From assembly GCF_016917355.1 (NCBI RefSeq), contig NZ_CP070304.1, positions 1,240,001 through 1,304,000 of the forward strand: a DNA stretch of 64,000 nucleotides, in the 5' to 3' direction. Every line of letters starts with the position of its first letter. Position 1 is the first letter of the stretch. Position numbers and translations under genes: made by a program. The notes under the pieces were generated by a model. That model did no database searches. It was not told the DNA's origin and was given only the letters and a program-made list of their open reading frames with translations. Positions 48,972-57,617 of this stretch are shown here, piece by piece. The stretch comes from Glaciimonas sp. PAMC28666 (GTDB taxonomy: Bacteria > Pseudomonadota > Gammaproteobacteria > Burkholderiales > Burkholderiaceae_D).

Positions 48972-51157
48972 ATAAGTCTCCGCACAATGACGTCGCCGAA
49001 TCAGAAGACTCCGAAGCCCAACCGCCGGCAAGCCGCCCCTTCATTTCCGGATCTGATTCCGCGCCCCTGCAAGCGACAACAGACGTCAAGCCTGGCACTC
49101 TGTGGCTCAGCAATCATTTCAACACGTTAGCCCGCGACAAAAGCGACACGCTGCTATTAATAGTGGCTTGCGCAATGGTATTACTACCGCATGTCGCGCA
49201 TCTGCCGATATGGACTTCGCTCACCTGTTCACTGGTGCTAATGTGGCGTATTGCAATCACCTGGCGCGGCAATCGCCTGCCACCGCTCGGCCTGTTATTG
49301 CCTTTGGCACTGTTGACGATGCTGGGTGTGTATGCCGGCGAACATACGCTGTTCGGGCGCGATGCCGGCGTCAGCATGTTGGTTTTATTACTCACCTTTA
49401 AGTTATTGGAAATGCGCGCTCGCCGGGACGTTTTTGTCGTTCTTTTTCTAAGCTTCTTTCTCGTACTCACGACGTTTTTCTATTCTCAATCCATCGTCAC
49501 CGCCCTACTGGTGATAGCCACAATAATCGTGCTCTTAACCGCACAATTATCTTTTCAATTTACCGGTGCCGTGCCCCATCTTCGAAAACGTCTTCGGATG
49601 GGTGCTTTCATTCTGGTACTTGCCGTGCCGCTCACGCTGGTATTGTTCTTGTTATTTCCACGGATTCAAGGACCGCTTTGGGGTATGCCTGGCGACGCCT
49701 TTGGCGGCCGCACTGGCATGTCTGACAGCATGGCGCCCGGCACTATTTCCCAGCTGGCGATGTCCGATGACATTGCTTATCGCGTCAAATTTATTGATCC
49801 CGCACCAGCGCCCGCCCAACGCTACTGGCGTGGTGCGGTGTTGACCCGGTTTGATGGGCGTACCTGGACGCGGAGAACGGCATCGACGCTCCCGATTGTC
49901 TCTCCGGATGCATCATCAGTCGGCAAAACAAGTCCCCAGACCATTCGCCAGCAAGTCACCATGGAGGCGAGCGGTCAGCGTTGGCTGTTTGCCCTGGAAA
50001 CACCGCAATTTCCAGCCACTTCGGAAAGTAGCCCACCCCTGCGTAGCCATATTAATTACGACCGCGAACTTCTTGCGGATCGGCCTATCACTGAGCGCAC
50101 CCGCTACGACGTGTCCTCGGCTATTTATAGCCAAGGCCCCCCTTCAGAAGGCGCCCCGGATGAGGCCGCTGCGCTGCGTCAGTCCGTTGCGCTACCACCA
50201 GGATTTAATCCTCGCACAATCGCTTTTGCCCACACCCTGCGCGCCAAAGCAAGTAGCGACGCCGAGGTCGTCAAGGCTGTTCTCGATTTTTTTCACCATG
50301 AAAATTTTTCTTACACTTTGGAGCCACCGCTTCTGGGCCATGATGGCGTGGACGAATTCCTCTTCGCCACGCGCGCTGGATTCTGCGAGCATTATTCAAG
50401 CGCCTTTGTGGTGCTAATGCGCGCGGCAAACATACCCGCCCGCGTGGTCACCGGCTATCAGGGCGGCGAAATAAATCCGGTAGACGGCTTTATGACGGTG
50501 CGTCAATCAGATGCACATGCCTGGGCCGAGGTGTGGCTCGAGGGACGCGGATGGGTACGGGTTGACCCCACGGCCGCAGTCGCTCCTGAACGGATTCAAC
50601 AATCCTTGAATCAATTTTTACCACGCAGTTTTCTGGGTGGACTAATTAATATTGGTTCGTCACCTGACAGCTGGTTGAACAAGTTGCATATTGTCCGTGA
50701 AAACTGGGAAGCGCTCAGCAATAACTGGAATCAATGGGTGCTGAATTACACGCCTGACAAGCAAAAAAGCTTGCTCCAATATTTTGGTATCCAACAACTG
50801 GACTGGCGCGCGCTGGTTGGATTACTGGTCGGATTTGGCACGTTTGCTATGGCCGTTGTTGCACTACCTTTGTTATTTGTCCGTAATAAGATTGACCCGC
50901 TTGATAAGGTATACTCGGGATTCTGCAACCGAATGGTGAAGCACGGCATGACCAGACAACCTCATGAAGGTCCAGGCGCGTACCGTGAACGTTTGTGTGG
51001 TGAAGCTTCGCCACTGACGCCCAAAGCCAAAAGTGCCGCAGCACTTTTTCTCAAGGCTTACGAGACATTGCGCTATGGCACCAACCATGGAACCGACAAG
51101 GTCACGCTGGCATCATTAAAAGCGCAATTTAATAAACTCAAACCTTTGCTATCCTAA
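48968..51157 (+). CDS. Transglutaminase-like membrane protein (TgpA family)
   Basis: The 729-residue protein has a 50-residue hydrophilic N-terminus, five or six membrane helices (about residues 55-230; DUF3488 region), a long periplasmic part and the transglutaminase-like core with catalytic Cys473 (TRAGFCEHYSSAFV), His517 (SDAHAWAEVW) and Asp533 (VDPT). A last transmembrane helix (about 615-640) and a cytosolic DUF4129-like tail follow. TgpA of Pseudomonas aeruginosa is essential and faces the periplasm. GAGGGGA precedes the ATG. Third in the moxR operon. Confidence 0.93.
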   Translation: MNKSPHNDVAESEDSEAQPPASRPFISGSDSAPLQATTDVKPGTLWLSNHFNTLARDKSDTLLLIVACAMVLLPHVAHLPIWTSLTCSLVLMWRIAITWRGNRLPPLGLLLPLALLTMLGVYAGEHTLFGRDAGVSMLVLLLTFKLLEMRARRDVFVVLFLSFFLVLTTFFYSQSIVTALLVIATIIVLLTAQLSFQFTGAVPHLRKRLRMGAFILVLAVPLTLVLFLLFPRIQGPLWGMPGDAFGGRTGMSDSMAPGTISQLAMSDDIAYRVKFIDPAPAPAQRYWRGAVLTRFDGRTWTRRTASTLPIVSPDASSVGKTSPQTIRQQVTMEASGQRWLFALETPQFPATSESSPPLRSHINYDRELLADRPITERTRYDVSSAIYSQGPPSEGAPDEAAALRQSVALPPGFNPRTIAFAHTLRAKASSDAEVVKAVLDFFHHENFSYTLEPPLLGHDGVDEFLFATRAGFCEHYSSAFVVLMRAANIPARVVTGYQGGEINPVDGFMTVRQSDAHAWAEVWLEGRGWVRVDPTAAVAPERIQQSLNQFLPRSFLGGLINIGSSPDSWLNKLHIVRENWEALSNNWNQWVLNYTPDKQKSLLQYFGIQQLDWRALVGLLVGFGTFAMAVVALPLLFVRNKIDPLDKVYSGFCNRMVKHGMTRQPHEGPGAYRERLCGEASPLTPKAKSAAALFLKAYETLRYGTNHGTDKVTLASLKAQFNKLKPLLS

Positions 51158-51162
51158 TCTCG

Positions 51163-52389
51163 ATGAAACTTACTAATCGTGCCACGTTGCCCGCTCTTTC
51201 ATTTCAACGCGTTCGACTTTATGCGACGCTCTCTGCCGCAATGCTGATTGCCGCATGCGCTGTAAATCCGCCAATAAGCGCGCCGCCGAATCCGAACCAA
51301 TCCGGAGGGCCTGCTAACCCGCCGCCGCAGGGCAATCCGTTGAACGGCAGCGCCGCATCCACACCGCCACCAAGATTGGTCGATTCAGGCATTGCTCCCG
51401 CCACCGGTGACGATAACGAATTTACTAATTTTGGACAATGGAAAACCGTCTCTGCTTTTATTGATCAGATGGTGGCGACCAATGGGTTCACGCGCGCAGA
51501 ACTGGAGGCCGTGTTCAAAAAAACACGTCTGGTTGATAGCGCGATTCAGTTGATGAAACCCGGTCCTCCGGGAAAGCCAAAAAACTGGGCAGCTTATCGC
51601 GCACGTTTCGTCGAGCCAATTCGCATTAAAGCGGGCGTCAAATTCTGGAATGCTTACAGCGATGCACTCGCTCGCGCCGAAGCACAGTACGGCGTGCCGG
51701 CCGAAATCATTGTTGGGATCATTGGTGTTGAAACCGTCTATGGTCGTAATACAGGCAATTTTCGGGTGATGGACGCAATTACCACATTGGCCTTTGATTA
51801 TCCGGATACGCCAACCCGTGAAGCACGAATGGCATTTTTCCGCAAAGAACTGGAAAGCACGCTTCTCTTTGCACGTGAGTCAAATATTGATCCCTTCTCA
51901 TTGCTGGGCTCTTACGCGGGCGCCATAGGCTGGCCCCAGTTCATGCCGAGCAGTATTCGACAATATGGCGTCGATTTTGATGGAAGTGGCAAGATTGACC
52001 TGCGCAATTCCCCTATAGACGCAATTGGTAGCGTCGCGCATTATCTGCAGGTCCACGGATGGAAAACTGGCGAGCCTATCGTTTTCCCCGCAACCGTATC
52101 AACCGACACCAGCAGCGAAAACCGGTGGCAGGCGTTTATCGGCCAAGGTCTCGAAGCGAAATTTTCGTTGGATGATTTAACCGCAGCGGGCGTGGTTTCA
52201 ACAGCCGCGTTGGCTGGAAACAGCAATATGCTATTCGGTCTGGTTGATCTTCAAAATGGCACGGCACCCACCGAACATTGGCTTGGCACAGATAATTTCT
52301 TTGCGATTACCAAATATAATCGCAGCTTTTTTTATGCGATGTCGGTGATTGATTTGGGACGCGCTGTACGGGCGGCTCGTTCGCAATAG
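51163..52389 (+). CDS. mltB: Membrane-bound lytic murein transglycosylase B
   Basis: The 408-residue lipoprotein (lipobox IAAC) cleaves peptidoglycan glycan strands to anhydromuropeptides. The catalytic region GVPAEIIVGIIGVETVYGRNTG contains the active-site Glu, and YAGAIGWPQFMPSSIRQYGVDFDGSGKIDL matches the MltB substrate groove. A proline-rich linker of about 60 residues separates the lipid anchor from the enzyme. It starts 5 nt after the tgpA stop codon, so the wall enzyme is in the same operon as moxR-DUF58-tgpA. Confidence 0.93.
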   Translation: MKLTNRATLPALSFQRVRLYATLSAAMLIAACAVNPPISAPPNPNQSGGPANPPPQGNPLNGSAASTPPPRLVDSGIAPATGDDNEFTNFGQWKTVSAFIDQMVATNGFTRAELEAVFKKTRLVDSAIQLMKPGPPGKPKNWAAYRARFVEPIRIKAGVKFWNAYSDALARAEAQYGVPAEIIVGIIGVETVYGRNTGNFRVMDAITTLAFDYPDTPTREARMAFFRKELESTLLFARESNIDPFSLLGSYAGAIGWPQFMPSSIRQYGVDFDGSGKIDLRNSPIDAIGSVAHYLQVHGWKTGEPIVFPATVSTDTSSENRWQAFIGQGLEAKFSLDDLTAAGVVSTAALAGNSNMLFGLVDLQNGTAPTEHWLGTDNFFAITKYNRSFFYAMSVIDLGRAVRAARSQ

Positions 52390-52392
52390 CCC

Positions 52393-52422
52393 AACGCCAT
52401 AGCGCAATTCTGCTATAGCGTT
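52393..52422 (+). terminator. Hairpin after mltB
   Basis: AACGCCATAG pairs with CTATAGCGTT (one mismatch) around a 10-nt loop 3 nt past the mltB stop codon. A related CTATAGCG element recurs about 15 nt later. The T tract is weak, so it may be a poor terminator or an mRNA-end hairpin. Confidence 0.5.
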
Positions 52423-52580
52423 GTTTAGTTACCGACGCTATAGCGCTATTTTGCGCTGTCCATTAATCCCATACCAGATTGTGCATCCAACGATGGGCCT
52501 GGATCGAAAGTCAACCCTGCCGAGGGCCCTAACCGGCCAGCTTTGCCAAATAGCATTAACGGCAATTTGCGCAGATATCG

Positions 52581-53117
52581 CTACCCTTGAAGCGTGGTCA
52601 AATCGACCTGAACGCTTTCGCCATCTGCTGTCATCCAAATTTGGCCATCCTGTATGGAGCATTGCAATTGCATATTGCGCTGCGCCTGCTTACTCAACGC
52701 CAGACTGGTACTCGCGGGCAGGTTGATGACAGTCAGATTGCGTGCACGCGCAACCTTATTGCTTACTTGAGCCCACCAGATATGGCTGGTACTGCTATAG
52801 CAGTAGACGACGACCTGAGTCGCACGTCCGCATGCTTTCAGAATACGTTTTTCATCCGGCTGTCCGACCTCAACCCACAGATTAATTGCGCCGGTGAGAT
52901 CCTTTTCCCATAAATCTGGCTCGTCGACATCCCACAATCCTTTACTAAAAACCAATGCTTCCGAGGCGTGACGTGCAAAGGCCAGCACGCGGACCATCAT
53001 TCGCTCATCTGTTTCTGACGGATGGCGGGCGATAGTAAGTGCGTGCTCCTGATAATACTGTCGATCCATGTCTGCAAGTTGCAGATCGACTTTGAAAATA
53101 GTTGCTTTAAGGGCCAT
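52581..53117 (-). CDS. yaeQ: YaeQ family protein
   Basis: The 178-residue protein matches YaeQ from end to end: MALKATIFKVDLQLADMDRQYYQEHALTIARHPSETDERMMVRVLAFA and LWVEVGQPDEKRILKACGRA. The fold is related to PD-(D/E)XK nucleases (known from structures of family members), but no activity has been established. Single gene, convergent with mltB. The Glu-Val-Gly-Gln-Pro segment probably lies in the nuclease-like core. Confidence 0.92.
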   Translation of the reverse strand: MALKATIFKVDLQLADMDRQYYQEHALTIARHPSETDERMMVRVLAFARHASEALVFSKGLWDVDEPDLWEKDLTGAINLWVEVGQPDEKRILKACGRATQVVVYCYSSTSHIWWAQVSNKVARARNLTVINLPASTSLALSKQAQRNMQLQCSIQDGQIWMTADGESVQVDLTTLQG

Positions 53118-53455
53118 GACTGAGCTTTATTGAGGAGTATCTGCGTAAATCGACATAACGACGCTCTAGCCAACCTTCGCACATTAGATTGCGCGGTAGT
53201 CGGCTTGCGAGCGGAAGAATAACCCGTTTTGTTTTTTTGCGGACGACAAATGATGCACTTTTGGCCGCTTCTCTTTTATTTTCTCTCTTATTTGGCTCTT
53301 TACGCGTTTTTTTGCCGATATCCGACTCATTCAGGCCCCAAACGTCCACTTCTATACAAACGAGAGCACGCCGCTCTCAACTCAAGGATCTGGCTTCGCT
53401 ATCTATTTCATCCTGTTAAACTTGCAAAATCTCGCTTATTTTTTTACTGATCTCA
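53118..53455. other. Divergent region between yaeQ and the DUF1415 gene
   Basis: These 338 nt should hold both promoters. An ATG at 53250 opens a 66-codon plus-strand frame with one hydrophobic segment (MMHFWPLLFYFLSYLALYAFF), but its ribosome site is poor and it is not called. Confidence 0.45.
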
Positions 53456-54037
53456 ATGTCAAACACGCCTCCTGCCATGCCTACTTTTCCTGAACAGGTC
53501 ATCATTGACACAAAACGATGGCTCGAACGTGCTGTGATTGGCCTCAACCTGTGCCCTTTTGCGAAAGCGGTCCACACAAAAAACCAAATCCGGTACGTCT
53601 TTAGCGATGCACAAAACACCGCAGAATTAAACAATCTGCTGCACACAGAGTTGGATTTTTTGAACCAGGCTGATCCCGCTTTAATTGATACGACATTGAT
53701 TATTCATCCGGACGTTTTGCGCGATTTCCTGGATTACAACGATTTTCTCGACGAAGCCGATGCACTGCTTCAGACCCTTGAACTTGAGGGTGAGATACAA
53801 ATAGCGAGCTTTCATCCCGACTATCAATTCGCTGGAACAGATGCCGACGACATTACCAACTACACCAATCGCTCCCCCTATCCAACGCTGCATCTATTAC
53901 GTGAAGACAGCGTAGACCGCGCAGTAGAAGCGTTCCCGGAAGCCGACGACATCTTCGAAAAAAATATGCTAACCCTGCAAGAACTGGGAACGACTGGTTG
54001 GAATAATCTGGACGTGATGGCTACTAAAATAAAATAG
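53456..54037 (+). CDS. DUF1415 protein
   Basis: The 193-residue cytosolic protein matches DUF1415: DTKRWLERAVIGLNLCPFAKAV at the start, then the conserved FHPDYQFAGTDADDITNYTNRSPYPTLHLLREDSVDRAV. Histidine, aspartate and cysteine residues of the conserved blocks might bind a metal, but the function is unknown. The stop codon lies inside the stem of the terminator, so the gene has an unusually short 3' end. Confidence 0.9.
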   Translation: MSNTPPAMPTFPEQVIIDTKRWLERAVIGLNLCPFAKAVHTKNQIRYVFSDAQNTAELNNLLHTELDFLNQADPALIDTTLIIHPDVLRDFLDYNDFLDEADALLQTLELEGEIQIASFHPDYQFAGTDADDITNYTNRSPYPTLHLLREDSVDRAVEAFPEADDIFEKNMLTLQELGTTGWNNLDVMATKIK

Positions 54038-54062
54038 GCAGTTCACGCGGGCTGCCTATTTT
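54031..54062 (+). terminator. Terminator overlapping the DUF1415 stop codon
   Basis: AAAATAGGCAG and CTGCCTATTTT form an 11-bp stem around a 10-nt loop. The TAG stop codon lies in the left arm. It may also serve the toxin-like gene from the other side. Confidence 0.85.
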
Positions 54063-54145
54063 ACAACCCCTTGAATGCGCGTTGGGTGCGGCTCATCGCA
54101 CCCCGGAAGTCGACTTCAACGCAGTGACAGGTCTCATCCTGCAGT

Positions 54146-56182
54146 TTATTCTTTTGATGACCCCTGAATGTGAATAGTATGCGTCTCAGTAATATTTAAC
54201 TTTTCAGCCCTCAAAGTGAAATGGTAATCGCGACCACCATTCAGTGTCGGTGCAAAAAATTGCAGGCGTGGACCGAAGGATTTGAACGGAAGTGACGGTT
54301 CGACCGACCAGTTCCATTGCACAGCATCCCCCGCTGAACCAAGCACACGCGATGCATCCAGCACAATGGGTTGACCAGCTTTTGCCATCTGTGGCCCGAC
54401 AATCCCCTGCACCGAAGCGTCACGCGGGCCGTCCGAATTGGTTCCTTTGTACATGCTATACGCACTAAAAAATTGGACGTCACTGATTAAAGGACCGCAC
54501 GCGTCTCCTGTTTTACCAGTGGAGGTAAAGCTAAGATCCAATGGTTTCTGGTCGAGCGCTCCCTCGCGACCAATGAGCGGCAAAGCGATAGTGTAATATT
54601 TCCAGTCGGGATCCATGCGGGGATGTCGTCCATCCGCATCGACTAAATAGTTACTTGCGGTACCAATGGCATAGTCTTTTTCGACCATCAATTCGCCTTT
54701 TTGGTCATCGAAAACAGCAACCTTAAACGATTGGCTTCCCGACAAACGATCACCCGTCCAAGGTCCGTCTCCGGCTTTGGTGCAATTGAGTGCAGGGTTG
54801 TTTCCGGCTCTGAAAGTAAGGATGGATTTCCTATATCCGCTGCTCTCCAACTCGACAAACACTTTCTGTGAAATGGACGAGGGTTGACTTTCCGTACCGA
54901 CGAACGCATTCAGGTGCATGGCCTGCGCATCCGAGCCGGTGTTGCTACCAATACTGGAGAGTAAACCAGCGCCCGGCGCGTGGACCGTCCATTCACCCGT
55001 TTTGCCGGGAGCAAGCGGACGATAGTAATGGCCTGCAACAGTCCCACCTTCGGTAAACTTTGTATCCTGGACCCGCATTTTTTCCGAATTCAGTCGCAAA
55101 CAACTTTTCTTTGATGCTGTTTTGCCCGTTCCCATTTTTGGTTTTCTGGGAATAAATTGCATAATCATATTCTGATCAATCTGCATTTGACCTGGAAGAT
55201 AGAGGCAAGATATATCCTCGTTGACGTCCGGCACAATTTGCCCCAATCCTGAGATATAAATGAGGAAAGCATCGGCCGGAACCGTCGACTCCGGTCCCTG
55301 TCTCCACGCCTCAAGTTTGATCGGCGTGTCCGATGTTTTGATCCGTTGCATACCGTTTCCTGCCGGCTCACCGTTAAGGGTAAATTTGGTCTGGTCATAA
55401 TACGCACCGGTCGACGACAAATTGAGATTAAAAAATCCTTTTGCCTCGTCCCGGGGCAGATGATATTTCGGATTAACGATGTAGCGATAAATGACTTTGT
55501 CCCGGTCATGTATTAAGACGCCATGCATGAGCCGGCTGTCCAAGCCACCCGCAAATGCGATCTCATCCTCCCATCTCGCGGGTTGTCCAAAAACGGTACG
55601 GTCGACATCAATACCGCCGGGTGCCTTCAGGACGTAAAGATGCTTGCCAAACGCACTCGCAGTGCTAGCGCTGTAAGTGGTGCTGGTTAATCCGGAAGCC
55701 TTTTCACCGATATCAGGTTGCAATGCCAGGCTGCCATTATCCGGCTCGAACGGAATAAATCCTTTGTCTAAAACATCTGCAGCAGAAGGAAAATTGCCGC
55801 CACTGGCGCGGAACAGAAATCGTTGGTCATCGCCACGCCAAACGATACCGTCATCAATAGAAGGATAATGATTTTCATTGTCCCTTTCGGCGTTGGTAAG
55901 ATTAATGCACAAAGATGTTGTGGTCTTGAACCAATCCTTATAAAACTGCTTATCTGCGATATCAGAAGTATCCCAATTGGGTATTTTCGTGGGAGTCGGC
56001 AAGCAATGATCGGGGACTTTATAAGTATCGTGAATGACGCCGATATCCCCATCTTCGACGACTACCGAGCCACCGCGATCACCTCGGCTTGCCAGATCAG
56101 ACCCAGCAGCGGATGCTGGCGACAGCGATGTTAAGAAGCATGCGCTAACGATAAGAAAAAGGGTTGAACGTGCGCGTATCAT
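54146..56182 (-). CDS. Secreted enterotoxin-A-like ADP-ribosyltransferase (candidate toxin)
   Basis: The 678-residue product has a signal peptide (residues 1-26, ASA-A cut). Residues about 115-230 match the enterotoxin A/pertussis S1 fold: FLFRAS holds Arg125 (as Arg7 of cholera toxin, LYRAD), DVLDKGFIPF is the usual next helix, GLTSTTYSAS (163-172) is the STS strand, YVLKAPGGIDVDRTVFG parallels the cholera stretch before the active site, and WEDEIAFAGGL (204-214) gives the E-x-E-x4-G-G motif with Glu205 and Glu207. Mono-ADP-ribosylation is inferred. The remainder includes DPDWKYYTIALP and ACGPLISDVQFF, resembling a beta-sandwich ending in C-G-P-x-x-x-D-V, and a PKD-like end (about 590-675). 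Six Cys follow the signal peptide. No B-subunit gene is adjacent. The ATG after GAGAAA is used. Confidence 0.7.
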   Translation of the reverse strand: MIRARSTLFLIVSACFLTSLSPASAAGSDLASRGDRGGSVVVEDGDIGVIHDTYKVPDHCLPTPTKIPNWDTSDIADKQFYKDWFKTTTSLCINLTNAERDNENHYPSIDDGIVWRGDDQRFLFRASGGNFPSAADVLDKGFIPFEPDNGSLALQPDIGEKASGLTSTTYSASTASAFGKHLYVLKAPGGIDVDRTVFGQPARWEDEIAFAGGLDSRLMHGVLIHDRDKVIYRYIVNPKYHLPRDEAKGFFNLNLSSTGAYYDQTKFTLNGEPAGNGMQRIKTSDTPIKLEAWRQGPESTVPADAFLIYISGLGQIVPDVNEDISCLYLPGQMQIDQNMIMQFIPRKPKMGTGKTASKKSCLRLNSEKMRVQDTKFTEGGTVAGHYYRPLAPGKTGEWTVHAPGAGLLSSIGSNTGSDAQAMHLNAFVGTESQPSSISQKVFVELESSGYRKSILTFRAGNNPALNCTKAGDGPWTGDRLSGSQSFKVAVFDDQKGELMVEKDYAIGTASNYLVDADGRHPRMDPDWKYYTIALPLIGREGALDQKPLDLSFTSTGKTGDACGPLISDVQFFSAYSMYKGTNSDGPRDASVQGIVGPQMAKAGQPIVLDASRVLGSAGDAVQWNWSVEPSLPFKSFGPRLQFFAPTLNGGRDYHFTLRAEKLNITETHTIHIQGSSKE

Positions 56183-57188
56183 AAGTTTTCTCGATGTGAT
56201 GGAAACGCCTCCCACACGAAATTTGTGCGTGTTGGAATAGCGGACGTGAGGCTAGCACACCCGGTTAAGCGTAATTTGGGAATGGTATTAATTGACGTTT
56301 CGGCGTCAAATCCATGAGAACGTCAGGAATTGCGATCTGGCAGATTAGCTAGCAAGGAATTTGATGGGAGAAACACCACCATTTCTTTTGCTGGAAGCGT
56401 CACTAATCCATCTACCGCCTATGCACCTGCTCTTCAAGCAAATCCATATCGAATTATAAGAAATTCATGCGGCAATACCTATGAGATAACTCTCGATTTG
56501 CCACAGTAATTTCTCTAAATGACAAATTTCTGAGGCTATGAACTTATAAAGTTACGAAGTTATGATGGGAGGAGGACGCCGCGCGTTTGGGCTACAGGGC
56601 TTAAGTAAATGTTGAAGGCGATTTTTGATTGCCGAAAGAATCGTTTACTGCGGCAACCAGCTGTTGCGTCGCAAACGTTTATAAAGACGCCCTGAAGCCC
56701 CTGACCTCTGGCTAATCCGGCGTTGCTGCCTGCTGGAGAGCTTTCCCCAATATCGCCGCAGACACGCCATACGGCCATACAAACAAGAGCGATTTCAAGC
56801 ACATACACGAAAAACTCACTGAATCTCCACAGAAAGTATGTTGTCAAAACCATCCAAGAAGAATAAAGTGGCCTAAATGTCATGTTTCTTGTGGCAATAA
56901 AATTTATATTAGGGTTTTGCAACTTTTCGGCTTGATTAATTATCCAACTCGTTAGAAGTTGTTAGAGTTCAAAGTAAGTTACGAAAGCATCGCCGTTGTA
57001 TTCTTGATGCTTTCCTATCAATATTGTTTCAAAATGTTTCTTTTTGACAAAAAATAAGCGCGATACGGTATAAAATAAGCTACTTGCAACTTCGCCAATA
57101 AGCTGAAGGTTAGTCCAGCGCAATGTTTTACGTTTCATCGCGCAAACCTTCCCTATTCAAACTCAGAATAAATGGGATCTTTCCAATT
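56183..57188. other. Gene-free kilobase upstream of the toxin-like gene
   Basis: About 1 kb without a supported gene lies between the toxin-like gene and the HTH gene. A 120-codon minus-strand frame (56560-56922) has one hydrophobic segment and no family; its second half looks non-coding. The region next to 56182 should contain the promoter of the toxin-like gene. No terminal repeats, tRNA or transposase remnant were recognised. Confidence 0.5.
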
Positions 57189-57521
57189 ATGAATACTTCA
57201 TTAGAAGCGCCAAAAAGCAACAAACTAGACGAGCAAGTGACTTACGACCCGAACCATTTGCTTGATTCACTCATCGACAAACTGCATTTGAAAAACGATG
57301 CTGCGTTATCGCGTGCGCTAGAAGTTGCGCCACCGGTAATTAGTAAGATTCGTCACCACCGCTTGCCGGTCGGTGCATCGTTATTGATCCGCATGCATGA
57401 AGTTAGCAGCCTGACCATCAGCGAATTACGTGCGTTAATGGGCGATCGTCGTGAAAAGTTCCGTATCAGCGATAAGCAATTTAAGCCGAAAGATAAGATC
57501 GAGGCAGAACAAGCGAAGTAA
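57189..57521 (+). CDS. Small HTH protein (110 aa)
   Basis: The 110-residue cytosolic protein has a helix-turn-helix-like core: NHLLDSLIDKLHLKNDAALSRALEVAPPVISKIRHHRLPVGASLLIRMHEVSSLTISELRALMG, followed by a basic tail. Proteins of this kind are common next to cysM in Burkholderiales as unnamed genes (from memory). The core resembles XRE-type DNA-binding domains, so it may be a regulator or phage-repressor-like protein. The start at 57189 is favoured over one 22 codons earlier, but neither has a strong ribosome site. Confidence 0.75.
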   Translation: MNTSLEAPKSNKLDEQVTYDPNHLLDSLIDKLHLKNDAALSRALEVAPPVISKIRHHRLPVGASLLIRMHEVSSLTISELRALMGDRREKFRISDKQFKPKDKIEAEQAK

Positions 57522-57565
57522 TCGTCGTGCTCACCATCACCCTGCGTCGTTTATCACGATTTGCT

Positions 57566-57594
57566 TAGTGCGCTTGCAAGTTGCAAGCGCACTA
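57566..57594. repeat. Perfect 14-bp palindrome between HTH gene and cysM
   Basis: TAGTGCGCTTGCAA-G-TTGCAAGCGCACTA is a perfect inverted repeat with one central base. It lies between two convergent genes, 23 nt from the cysM stop. As RNA it would form a stable hairpin but has no T tract, so it may be an operator or a 3'-end stabilising element. Confidence 0.8.
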
Positions 57595-57617
57595 ATGAAA
57601 TGCGCGGTATTTAATAG

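Noticed and set aside
56560..56922. 120-codon minus-strand frame in the gene-free kilobase
   Set aside because: One hydrophobic stretch but no ribosome site or family; the second half looks random. It could hide a decayed gene but is not supported.
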